Of a stretch of 37,471 nt of DNA, positions 7,598-14,819 are shown one piece after another. The notes under the pieces are model-generated. The model made no database searches and was not told the DNA's origin. It saw only the letters and a list, made by a program, of their open reading frames with translations. The DNA comes from a virus: the IMG/VR virus record IMGVR_UViG_3300043568_002506, positions 1-37,471 of that record, one strand, 5' to 3'. The position numbers and the translations under genes were made by a program. Each line of letters opens with the position of its first letter. Positions within the stretch are counted from its first letter, which is position 1.

Positions 7598-7605
7598 CGA
7601 AGATA
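7598..7605 (-). promoter_or_regulatory. Bacteroidota-type -7 box
   Basis: TATCTTCG on the minus strand, 4 nt (TGGT) before the ATG at 7593. No clear TTTG is seen at the -33 distance, so this is weaker than the promoter on the other strand at 7628-7659. Confidence 0.45.
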
Positions 7606-7627
7606 CTAATTATTTTGAAATAAATTG

Positions 7628-7659
7628 TTTGAAACTTGAAGACTTTATACTTATCTTTG
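7628..7659 (+). promoter_or_regulatory. Bacteroidota-type promoter of the FeoA-like gene
   Basis: TTTG at 7628-7631, a 20-nt spacer and TATCTTTG at 7652-7659 give a full -33/-7 match. Only TATA separates the box from the ATG at 7664, so the transcript should start at or near the first codon. Confidence 0.75.
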
Positions 7660-7663
7660 TATA

Positions 7664-7939
7664 ATGTTAATAACCGAAAAACATATTGGAAAAACCTTGA
7701 GGATAAGTGGTGTCCCACAAAAACTTGATTGTGAAAACTGCAAAGTATGTATTCGCCTTCGTATTATGGAATTAGGATTGTTTGAGGGTGAGTATATACA
7801 AATTGATAGTCATAGTCATGGACTATGGAGACTTCAAATTCTAAATGGTAAAGGAGTTTCTATTTCAGGCGTAGCTTTAAGAGACGAGGAAATGGAACGA
7901 GTGTTTGTGGAAGATGATTGTAGTTTTGAACTAGTTTAA
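7664..7939 (+). CDS. FeoA-domain-like small protein
   Basis: A 91-aa protein. Residues 32-80 follow the FeoA pattern: LRIMELGLFEGEYIQIDS, a central WRLQILNGKGVSIS, then the closing VALRDEEMERV. FeoA domains are SH3-like barrels that support the FeoB ferrous iron transporter or occur in metal-dependent repressors. Here the N-terminal part also carries Cys23, Cys26 and Cys29 (CENCKVC), which could bind a metal and are not standard in FeoA. It is monocistronic or joined to the next gene, and is driven by a strong host-type promoter with almost no leader. Role in the phage unknown; modulation of host iron uptake is one guess. Confidence 0.65.
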   Translation: MLITEKHIGKTLRISGVPQKLDCENCKVCIRLRIMELGLFEGEYIQIDSHSHGLWRLQILNGKGVSISGVALRDEEMERVFVEDDCSFELV

Positions 7940-7951
7940 TATTTATATACC

Positions 7952-8245
7952 ATGGATAATAATGCGAACCAAGTAATGAAAAAAATGCTTCAGAAAATCA
8001 CTGATAGCGTTGTTTCTAATAGAAAATATTCATCATTAGATAAGGTCGAAATATTTTTTGTGTTCGGTTCTAAACATAAAACCGCAATGTGTGATTGGGT
8101 TTATGGTATGAAAATTTATTCTAAAGGTTCCTTTGGTCTTAGACGCGAATTGGTTCAGGAACTCCAAATGGAAATTAAGAAAAAATCTGAAAGGTTTTTT
8201 GACCAAAGTCTTTGTGTTACAGACGTTATTTTCGTTAAAGATTAA
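7952..8245 (+). CDS. small alpha/beta protein of unknown function
   Basis: A 97-aa protein with the order helix, strand (VEIFFVFGS), strand (YGMKIYSKG), long helix (LRRELVQELQMEIKKKSERFF), strand (CVTDVIFVKD). The layout resembles the proteins at 5757, 6169 and 17475. TATTTAT lies at 7940-7946, 5 nt before the ATG. Its stop overlaps the convergent protease gene by 4 nt. No catalytic motif. Confidence 0.65.
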   Translation: MDNNANQVMKKMLQKITDSVVSNRKYSSLDKVEIFFVFGSKHKTAMCDWVYGMKIYSKGSFGLRRELVQELQMEIKKKSERFFDQSLCVTDVIFVKD

Positions 8246-8643
8246 TCACAGTAAAGAACCTCCGAATGTTGAGGATATTCTTTCTGAAACATTTTCATAA
8301 AAATACCCGATAGAGCATTCGCCATGTTTTCATGAGGTCCACCGATATCAGGGCTTTCAGAAAAATCGTCAACACCCATTTTCTGTTGTTGATATTCATG
8401 AACCCATTCATGAGATAATGTTCTTAAAATATCAATTAACAATCTCCCTTTAACAAGAACACTAATTTCACTTTGAGGCATCCTCACACCTGTAGTCATA
8501 TTGATATCCCTATTATCAACAAAAAATAAATTAACATCTTTATTCAAAGGAAGATTCTCCTGTTGAAATTTTATAAAGTCGGTCAAAACTTTGATGTCGT
8601 TTTTATCTAAATCGGATGTTTTATATTTAAGACACACTTTCAT
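8242..8643 (-). CDS. zincin-type metallopeptidase
   Basis: A 133-aa protein with HEWVH at residues 78-82, the HExxH zinc site, and GGPHENMANA at 101-110, where Glu105 is the likely third zinc ligand (gluzincin-like arrangement). The size suggests a minimal catalytic domain without a signal peptide. Known HExxH phage proteins may be virion-associated or act on host proteins; the substrate here is unknown. It overlaps the start of glf by one base (TAATG) and the convergent gene by 4 nt. Unlike the two zincins at the right end it has no leader peptide. Confidence 0.75.
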   Translation of the reverse strand: MKVCLKYKTSDLDKNDIKVLTDFIKFQQENLPLNKDVNLFFVDNRDINMTTGVRMPQSEISVLVKGRLLIDILRTLSHEWVHEYQQQKMGVDDFSESPDIGGPHENMANALSGIFMKMFQKEYPQHSEVLYCD

Positions 8644-9746
8644 TAATCATAAATACTATGGTCCGATATAAATTTAAGTGCTTGGGCTATTATCTGATGC
8701 ATATCATAATAAACATATGTTGCCAATCTACCACCAAAATAGACGTTTTCTTGACCTTTTGTTAGTTCATGATACTTGTTATAGGTTTGAGTGTTTTTAT
8801 CGTCTCTAATTGGGTAATAGGGTTCATTCTTACCGTCATATGCCGCAGGAAATTCATAACTAATGACAGTTCCTTTTTGGTTTTGATAATCAAACCACTT
8901 GTGTTCCAATATTCGAGTGTATGATGTTTTAAGGTCAGTGTAATTTACCACAGGAACCCCTTGGAAGTTATCTTTATTTAGTATTTCAGTTTCCCACCTT
9001 AAACTCCTATATTCCAATTTACCAAACTGATAATCAAAGAATTTATCAATTGGACCTGTATAAATAATTTTATCTGCAAGACTATTATAATATTCTTTAT
9101 CCTCGAAATAATCCTTACCAAGTTGAACATCAGAACCTTCTAACATCTTCTCAAATATTTGAGTATATCCACCGATGGGCATCCCAGTATACTTGTCGTT
9201 GAAGTAATTACTATCCCACGTAAACCTTACTGGGAGTCTTTTGATAATTGATGCTGGCAGTTGATTACACGGCTTATCCCATTGTTTGACTGTGTATCCG
9301 TTGATGAGTTTTTCGTATACATCTTCACCAACCATTGACCGTGCTTGGTCTTCGAGGTTTTGAATTTTACCTTTATACCTTTGTTTTTCAAGGATTTCTT
9401 TTGCCTCTTCTTCAGTTTTAACACCCCATAGTTGGTTGAATGTCCACATGTTGAATGGGAGTGTATACATTTCCCCTTTGTAGTTTGCAATGACATTGTG
9501 TGTATATTGTTTAAATTCTGCAAATTGATTTACGTAATCCCAAATGTGTTTATCGTTTGTGTGAAATATATGTGCACCATATTTGTGAACATGGATTCCA
9601 TTTACGTTTTCAGTGTAGCAATTTCCACCTATAACATCACGCTTGTCTATAACCAAACACTTTTTACCCTTTTTGGTTAATTCATATGCGGAAACGGAAC
9701 CATACGGTCCCGCCCCAACAATCAAATAATCATAATGTTTTTTCAT
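8643..9746 (-). CDS. glf: UDP-galactopyranose mutase
   Basis: A 367-aa protein, the usual length of bacterial UGM. The FAD-binding Rossmann motif VGAGPYGS is at residues 10-17, GGNCYTE at about 41-47 and HKYGAHIFHT just after; the characteristic RFTWDSNYFND, EYRSLRWETE and VYFGGRLATYVYYDMHQ blocks are all present. The enzyme converts UDP-galactopyranose to UDP-galactofuranose in the cytoplasm with reduced FAD. The neighbouring glycosyltransferases and the GalE-like epimerase at 24319 would provide a full route from UDP-glucose to a Galf-containing glycan. It is coupled to both neighbours by one-base overlaps. Confidence 0.95.
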   Translation of the reverse strand: MKKHYDYLIVGAGPYGSVSAYELTKKGKKCLVIDKRDVIGGNCYTENVNGIHVHKYGAHIFHTNDKHIWDYVNQFAEFKQYTHNVIANYKGEMYTLPFNMWTFNQLWGVKTEEEAKEILEKQRYKGKIQNLEDQARSMVGEDVYEKLINGYTVKQWDKPCNQLPASIIKRLPVRFTWDSNYFNDKYTGMPIGGYTQIFEKMLEGSDVQLGKDYFEDKEYYNSLADKIIYTGPIDKFFDYQFGKLEYRSLRWETEILNKDNFQGVPVVNYTDLKTSYTRILEHKWFDYQNQKGTVISYEFPAAYDGKNEPYYPIRDDKNTQTYNKYHELTKGQENVYFGGRLATYVYYDMHQIIAQALKFISDHSIYD

Positions 9747-10900
9747 TAACTAAAAAAATCTACACTGTTTGAATCAATAACATATTCAATATCTTTTTTA
9801 TCTAAATTACTTAACCAATCCGATAAAAAACTACTTGTATTATGATATGCTCGGTCCTCAATCAAGAAAGTATGGTGAGGAAATGGATTTGTTCTTTCGG
9901 GTTTTATCATGAAATTCAAGATTTCTTTTATTTCATCCTTCCTTCCTAACTTATCTAATTCCAAACATTTATACAACAAACTCTCATTTCTTTTTGGTGC
10001 AAATTCTTGAGCATAATCATAAAACTTTAATCCTTTTTCAATTTCACCTAAGAAAATATAGGAACCTCCCATTAACATAAGCGATAAATATGCCATCTCA
10101 TTTAATGTTTTCGGTTTTGTTCCTTCAATCCAATTATGACTTTTCTCCATGTATTTGTGAAAATACCAAATTGCTCTTCTACAATATTCTTGTGAATGGT
10201 CCATACCAAAAGGATATTGTGTGTGGTCACCGTAACAATCAAAATAACTCTTGGCAAGATAAAACAAATGATAATGGTCTTCATTAACTTTATCTCCAAC
10301 CACTTTATCAATTTCAAGCTCCAAAGCATCTCTCAAAAACTTCCTTGGCACGAACCATGTCTCTCCATCGTTGGATACAATGTGTCTGAATCCGTATGGC
10401 ATTGGTAGCCTTTGGAAGTCTTCACCAATTTCAGGTAAATGTATAGTTTCATGTCTTTTGTCATGCTGAAAAAACCATGGTAACTTAGCATTCCAAAACC
10501 AAGTTCTAAAATATCTTGTGTCCCAAGCTTGAGCTGTTATATTATAACTTTGAACTGAAGTATCATTCAATATTGTCCAGTCAAAATCCGAATCAACATG
10601 AAGTCTTTCGTCAGCATCCATTCTTAGTATCCAATCGCAACCATGAGAAGTCCTTAAACATGTTTGAAGTGTGTGGTCTCTGTTAGCACCTGGAAAATCC
10701 CACTCGATAAAGTATGTTAATCCAGGAATGCCTTTTTCTTGAAAAAAGTTGTCAATGATTTCTTTAGTGTTATCTTCTTTTCCATTACATTGGATTACAT
10801 AGTAATCAATATAAGGTGCAACGGATTCTAACATTCTTGTGATTGTGTTGGCCTCATTACCAACCATCGAATTTAAACAAATTTTAGTTTTCTTGTTCAT
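9746..10900 (-). CDS. family 2-like glycosyltransferase
   Basis: A 384-aa protein with an N-terminal GT-A fold: ICLNSMVGNEANTITRMLES at residues 8-26, typical of the GT2 branch that begins with KNEE-like loops, and the metal-binding MDADER at 94-99. The C-terminal half is alpha-helical and TPR-like (SLMLMGGSYIFLGEIEKGLKFYDYA, then LYKCLELDKLGRKDEI), as in several phage and capsule transferases. Donor and acceptor are unknown; the glf context suggests a galactofuranosyl or related transferase. Its start overlaps the end of the upstream fusion gene by 17 nt. Confidence 0.85.
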   Translation of the reverse strand: MNKKTKICLNSMVGNEANTITRMLESVAPYIDYYVIQCNGKEDNTKEIIDNFFQEKGIPGLTYFIEWDFPGANRDHTLQTCLRTSHGCDWILRMDADERLHVDSDFDWTILNDTSVQSYNITAQAWDTRYFRTWFWNAKLPWFFQHDKRHETIHLPEIGEDFQRLPMPYGFRHIVSNDGETWFVPRKFLRDALELEIDKVVGDKVNEDHYHLFYLAKSYFDCYGDHTQYPFGMDHSQEYCRRAIWYFHKYMEKSHNWIEGTKPKTLNEMAYLSLMLMGGSYIFLGEIEKGLKFYDYAQEFAPKRNESLLYKCLELDKLGRKDEIKEILNFMIKPERTNPFPHHTFLIEDRAYHNTSSFLSDWLSNLDKKDIEYVIDSNSVDFFS

Positions 10901-12725
10901 ATATATAATTCATTATTTCTTCTTCATTATAATACTTTCGTATTGGTGCCCTATTTTGAAATTTTTGAGAATGTCCTTCTTCATCATCCCAATTCCAATC
11001 ATGAAACCCTAATTCGATTATTCTTTTATGAATTGCTGAATCGTAGTGGTCTCTTATTAATCTTGCTCTCCTGTTGATGTCTTGTGCATTATTATCTACG
11101 GTGCTATTTTTGTTATTATATTGAAAATATAAAACATCTTTCACATGAATCATTTTTGTTTTCAAAAAAGTTCTGATAATAAGTTCCAAATCATCTGCAA
11201 CGGGCATCTTTTTATTGTGTCCACCGATTTCATGATATAATTTTCTTTCCCACATCCTTGCATGATTTGGCATTGAAATATTGAATCTGATTGTTAAAGG
11301 ATTTATATCAGGGTAATGATGTGCTAATACGTCTTTACCATCCACATTTACCCAAGAATGTCCTGCATACCCAAAATCAAAATAATTATCGTTTCTGGCA
11401 TACCAATCACCATCCCAAGAATGGTCATATGTTTTCATTTCTCCATCTTCATACATTTCACAACAATTCGTATACAAAAATTTAGCATCAGTATATTTTT
11501 CAATTGCTTGATTTGATATCTTTAAACATTTAGTTGTTAAATAATCATCATGGTCTAGTTCAACTAACCAATCACCATCACATAACATTGCAGCTCTATG
11601 TTTAGCCAATCCAATGTTTCCACCTGATAAAGGGTAAATTCTGTTAATTTTGACTCTATAGTCTTTATCCGCAATTTCTTGGAGGAGTTTCCAAGTTTCA
11701 TCATCAGGTGAATCATCAACCACAACCCATTCCCAATTAGTCCACGTCTGATTATTTAAACTTTCATACGTTCTTTTAATACGTTCACCTGTTTGATAAA
11801 CTGGTGTAAATATTGAAAATCTTGGTCGGTTGACCTTACAGTGTTTGAAAACCGTCTGACAAATAATATCATTTGCCAATACATTGTTATGTAAAATTTT
11901 ATCATATTTCAAATGTATTTGTTTAAGAAAATAATGTGGAACATTAATCTTTTCTCCAAATGAAATAATTAAATCTGGTTTATATTTTGAAAAATCTTCA
12001 ACAACTTTATCGGTGTAGGGAAGAGAATAGATTATCACATCTTCATACAATGATTCTTCAAAATAAACATCTGAGACTAATATTTCAGTCCCCAACCTAT
12101 CCAAACCATAAACAATAGCACTTGGTTTTTTTGTTTTCATATTATTTGTAATTTCTTTCTTTTTGCTTTCACCTTTAATTCCATAAAAATATAAATCTGA
12201 CGCTAACATCATGTTTGCAGTCTTCAATTCAAAATAACCATTTGGGAAAGTTTCATTAAAATTAGGGATTTGTTTAAAATCCAAATGATTTAGATTTTTA
12301 TAATAGTCTCCCCATCCTTTAACTTTTTGTTCAAGAAGATATGCATCCCATGGTGATGTTCTATTTGTTCCATGTTCAGGTCTATCAGGAGCAGCACAGG
12401 TGAAGATAAAAAGACCTCCGTTCTTTAACATTCTAATGATGTTTTTTACACTCTCCTCATAAAACATATCATGTTCAAACGTTTCTGTTGAAATGATAAC
12501 GTCAAAATATTCATCGGGACCATTGTATTCGTGTGCTGAAGCTACAATATCGACATTTGGCCCTGTTCCTATATCGATGCCAATATATTCAGAGTCCTCG
12601 AATAAGTAACGATTGTTTCCATTATTATCCAATGAACCAACATCTAATACTTTTTTGTTTTTGAACATCTCAGGATATTTCACCCTAACACTTTCACAAA
12701 ATTCTCTTTGTTCTTTGTGAGCCAC
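10884..12725 (-). CDS. methyltransferase-glycosyltransferase fusion
   Basis: A 613-aa protein with a GTG start at 12725. Residues 1-185 are a Methyltransf_11-like domain: VLDVGSLDNNG at 27-37, IGIDIG at 48-53, FDVIISTETFEH at 74-85. Residues 200-300 form a Rossmann-like linker (AIVYGLDRLGTEIL, then DLIISFGEKI). Residues 301-570 are a GT2 domain: SIFTPVYQTGERIKRTYESL, VVVDDSPDDE at about 335-344 and the metal site DHDD at 391-394. Fusions like this build and cap or methylate a growing glycan. The sugar is unknown. It heads the glycan operon 8643-12725. Confidence 0.88.
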   Translation of the reverse strand: MAHKEQREFCESVRVKYPEMFKNKKVLDVGSLDNNGNNRYLFEDSEYIGIDIGTGPNVDIVASAHEYNGPDEYFDVIISTETFEHDMFYEESVKNIIRMLKNGGLFIFTCAAPDRPEHGTNRTSPWDAYLLEQKVKGWGDYYKNLNHLDFKQIPNFNETFPNGYFELKTANMMLASDLYFYGIKGESKKKEITNNMKTKKPSAIVYGLDRLGTEILVSDVYFEESLYEDVIIYSLPYTDKVVEDFSKYKPDLIISFGEKINVPHYFLKQIHLKYDKILHNNVLANDIICQTVFKHCKVNRPRFSIFTPVYQTGERIKRTYESLNNQTWTNWEWVVVDDSPDDETWKLLQEIADKDYRVKINRIYPLSGGNIGLAKHRAAMLCDGDWLVELDHDDYLTTKCLKISNQAIEKYTDAKFLYTNCCEMYEDGEMKTYDHSWDGDWYARNDNYFDFGYAGHSWVNVDGKDVLAHHYPDINPLTIRFNISMPNHARMWERKLYHEIGGHNKKMPVADDLELIIRTFLKTKMIHVKDVLYFQYNNKNSTVDNNAQDINRRARLIRDHYDSAIHKRIIELGFHDWNWDDEEGHSQKFQNRAPIRKYYNEEEIMNYIYEQEN

Positions 12726-12743
12726 TTTTATTATTTTTTATTT

Positions 12744-13073
12744 TTATAATTCGTAAGGTTCACTTAATTCCCAACTTGTTAATACAAATTCTAATTCAAG
12801 AAAGGTGATTTGTCCATAGTTATCTTTAATTGCAGTCGCTCTCAATCCTCCACTTGATACAAAATATACGTCCTCAGGAACTGCATCCAATAAACAATTC
12901 TTGATTACTGTTTCCAACCTGTCACGAGCGGCGAATCTGATATCATCAACAGTTGGTATACCTTTTCCATACCATTCCCAATTTAGATGATTCATAACAA
13001 TATGAACTTTATCAAAATCAAAATTGTTAATAATATCAAACATCATCTTCTGATGTCTTTCGTGTTTTGTCAT
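12744..13073 (-). CDS. conserved phage protein of unknown function
   Basis: A 109-aa protein. It contains MNHLNWEWYGKGIPTVDDIR, a helix (AARDRLETVIKNCL), then VSSGGLRATAIKDNYG and a final strand (FLELEFVLTSW). The order W-x-W, P-T, helix, GG-hydrophobic resembles small unknown proteins common in T4-like marine phages (recollection only). It starts 2 nt after the preceding stop codon and ends 18 nt before the glycan operon, so it is probably cotranscribed with it. Confidence 0.65.
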   Translation of the reverse strand: MTKHERHQKMMFDIINNFDFDKVHIVMNHLNWEWYGKGIPTVDDIRFAARDRLETVIKNCLLDAVPEDVYFVSSGGLRATAIKDNYGQITFLELEFVLTSWELSEPYEL

Positions 13074-13075
13074 CC

Positions 13076-13276
13076 TTAAAATTTGTATTTGGAAGTTTTG
13101 CCAAATTTAATCCAATCATTTTTCTCTTTTAATCCGAAATGATTAAGCATTATCGGGAAACTACTTTTATCAAAGACATCGTTATTAGATAATTTTTTCA
13201 AGGTTGAAAGAAACTCAACTATTTCTATCTCAGAAACTTCATTGTTCTCAATTGATTTTTTCAATTCTGATATCAT
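13076..13276 (-). CDS. small helical protein of unknown function
   Basis: A 66-aa protein from the ATG at 13276 (MISELKKSIENNEVSEIEIV); the longer reading from 13318 would begin inside the terminator region and is unlikely. It is predicted to be mostly helical: an acidic first half (EVSEIEIVEFLSTLKKL) and a basic C-terminus (WIKFGKTSKYKF). No family recognised. It lies 2 nt upstream of the next gene. Confidence 0.55.
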   Translation of the reverse strand: MISELKKSIENNEVSEIEIVEFLSTLKKLSNNDVFDKSSFPIMLNHFGLKEKNDWIKFGKTSKYKF

Positions 13277-13304
13277 AACATTATTTTTATGACAAATATA
13301 AAAA

Positions 13305-13331
13305 ATAAAAAACCCCAATCAAATTGGGGTT
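13305..13331 (-). terminator. Rho-independent terminator
   Basis: A perfect 9-bp stem (AACCCCAAT / ATTGGGGTT) with a 3-nt loop, followed on the minus strand by a long T-run. It closes the transcript ending with the gene at 13336-13650. Confidence 0.9.
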
Positions 13332-13335
13332 CAAA

Positions 13336-13650
13336 TTATTTTTTGTATAGTGTTTTGAGGACGGAAAAAATACCTGCCAACATAAAGAGTTGGACCGACC
13401 AAAAAGGGAACCCTTGAAGTTCATGTAACATCCAAAATATGTTCATGAAGACCCAACTTGATAATATTAAATTGGACTCTCTGTTCTGTTTTTCTTTGAA
13501 TAAAATATATAAGGTTAGGAACCCTGTGGGAAGCACCATGAAAGTCGCCATTAAGGGTAATTTAAGACACCAAAAAACGTCTTTCATCAACCAACAGGTA
13601 ACGTGTGTCTCTTGAAGAGACCATGTCTTAAATGGGTTCCTTATTCCCAA
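13336..13650 (-). CDS. integral membrane protein of unknown function
   Basis: A 104-aa protein with three hydrophobic helices: residues about 26-52 (VFWCLKLPLMATFMVLPTGF), 62-78 and 82-98 (VQLFMLAGIFSVLKTLY). The N-terminus is soluble with WSLQETHVTCW. No family recognised. Its ATG lies 10 nt inside the end of the AdoMet decarboxylase-like gene, so the two are cotranslated. Confidence 0.6.
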   Translation of the reverse strand: MGIRNPFKTWSLQETHVTCWLMKDVFWCLKLPLMATFMVLPTGFLTLYILFKEKQNRESNLILSSWVFMNIFWMLHELQGFPFWSVQLFMLAGIFSVLKTLYKK

Positions 13651-14036
13651 ACTCCCTCTGATGTAATAGTGGGTTTATCGTTACGGTCAATTATGACCCA
13701 TTCAGCTCTAACCAAATCCCATGGTATAAAACATCCCATCACTTCTTCTAATGTAAAACACTTACAAGAATAGATGTCAAATTGAACCATCGGTAATTCT
13801 AAGTTATCCCATATGTGTATTGAGGAGTGAGATGTTGCCAAGGTAACTGTTCCTGTCAAACCTTCATTACCTGGTTCGTTAACATAAACACTTGTAGGAC
13901 CTGCCACAACGACCATACCAACCGTGTGAACCAAATCAACAAACCATTTATTTAATACTTCTTCTGACTTAGGGGGATTTTTAACCCAACATTTAACCAA
14001 TAGATGTTGGTGATAGGGAACAAAAGCGTCTGCCAT
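13641..14036 (-). CDS. speD: S-adenosylmethionine decarboxylase-like protein
   Basis: A 131-aa protein from the ATG at 14036; the longer frame begins inside a terminator. GNEGLTGTVTLATSHSSIHIWD (residues 57-77) and MVQFDIYSCKCF (83-94) match prokaryotic SpeD: Ser69 at the self-cleavage position, His74 and the cysteine pair Cys91/Cys93. In standard SpeD the residue before the serine is Glu (ESH); here it is Thr68. AdoMet decarboxylase makes the aminopropyl donor for spermidine, a polyamine that condenses phage DNA. Phages carrying speD are known. Whether the altered site still forms the pyruvoyl group is open. Confidence 0.78.
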   Translation of the reverse strand: MADAFVPYHQHLLVKCWVKNPPKSEEVLNKWFVDLVHTVGMVVVAGPTSVYVNEPGNEGLTGTVTLATSHSSIHIWDNLELPMVQFDIYSCKCFTLEEVMGCFIPWDLVRAEWVIIDRNDKPTITSEGVWE

Positions 14037-14069
14037 TATAATTAAATCTTTAACATATATATCACAATA

Positions 14070-14104
14070 AAATAAAAACCCCCACATTTCTGTGAGGGTT
14101 TTCC
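14070..14104 (-). terminator. Rho-independent terminator
   Basis: On the minus strand a stem of about 10-12 bp (AACCCTCACA / TGTGGGGGTT core, one G-U) closed by a GAAA tetraloop and followed by a T-run. It lies just downstream of the 36-aa gene and just upstream of the speD-like start. Confidence 0.9.
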
Positions 14105-14118
14105 TTATACTTTTTGTT

Positions 14119-14229
14119 TTACTTCTTCACGAACTTCTTTACGAAATTAACAACGTGAGGAAGAGCGAAAAATCCCACTACCACACCTGATAAAAAGTGC
14201 CAGGGTAATAAGAAATTTAAATTTTCCAT
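14119..14229 (-). CDS. 36-aa single-span membrane peptide
   Basis: ATG at 14229, TAA at 14119. The product starts MENLNFLLPWHFLSGVVVG, continues FFALPHVVNFVKKFVKK: one hydrophobic helix and a tetra-lysine amphipathic tail. It has an A-rich upstream region and a terminator directly downstream, so it stands as a unit of its own or ends the beta-barrel transcript. Small basic-tailed membrane peptides of phages can be antiholin- or lysis-related, or modulators of host membrane complexes; nothing here decides this. Confidence 0.6.
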   Translation of the reverse strand: MENLNFLLPWHFLSGVVVGFFALPHVVNFVKKFVKK

Positions 14230-14253
14230 AATTTAGTTTAGTTTTGTTTTAAA

Positions 14254-14703
14254 CTATAAACGATAGAGTAAAGCTAACCCAACTTGGTTGGAATGTTTAC
14301 CATCTTTTACAGTCCTGAGAATTGATTGTTCAAGACACCATCTCTTGTTTATATTCATGCCGATAGAAGGAGCATATGTGAATTGCCCTTTTTGTCCATC
14401 GAAGAATGTAACACCACCATCAAGACCTACGTGTAGACCTTTAGTTAAGTGTCTTCTGACTCCTACAAGAACAGGCATCTGAACGAAGCCAGCCTTGTTT
14501 TGCATAAATCCTGCAGACAAACGGATATTCTTTTTTGAGAATTGAACCTTTTGACCCCAAGACTTAGAGTCCCAATCAACGTTTCCAGAGAGTGGTGCAA
14601 ATAACTTCGGTCCCACAGAGATATCCCATCCTTTTTTGTGGTCTTGTCCGAAAGAAATCAGCGAACAAACAGTCGCTAGAAACAACAAACTTAATTTTTT
14701 CAT
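14254..14703 (-). CDS. outer-membrane beta-barrel-like secreted protein
   Basis: A 149-aa protein from the ATG at 14703; the longer frame to 14745 adds residues before a clear signal peptide. MKKLSLLFLATVCSLISFGQ is a signal peptide with the Bacteroidota-style SFGQ end, cleaved before or after Gln. The mature part shows alternating strands with glycine and aromatic girdles (IRLSAGFMQNKAGFVQMPVL, GLHVGLDGGVTFF, APSIGMNI), ending VGLALLYRL, a C-terminal barrel-type strand. It could alter the host surface or block other phages. It looks recently host-derived. Confidence 0.75.
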   Translation of the reverse strand: MKKLSLLFLATVCSLISFGQDHKKGWDISVGPKLFAPLSGNVDWDSKSWGQKVQFSKKNIRLSAGFMQNKAGFVQMPVLVGVRRHLTKGLHVGLDGGVTFFDGQKGQFTYAPSIGMNINKRWCLEQSILRTVKDGKHSNQVGLALLYRL

Positions 14704-14727
14704 ATTTGTTTTGTTTATTGATTTATA

Positions 14728-14772
14728 AATAAAAATCCCATTCACAAACTCTCTCGAGATGCGGATGGGATT
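14728..14772 (-). terminator. Rho-independent terminator with long stem
   Basis: An 8-bp outer stem (AATCCCAT / ATGGGATT) with an inner CTCGAGAG palindrome, followed by TTTTTATTT on the minus strand. It ends the transcript of the gene at 14820-15818. Confidence 0.8.
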
Positions 14773-14819
14773 GATATTTCTGTATAATAAATATCTGTTA
14801 GTTAAGAAAAAACTCTAAT

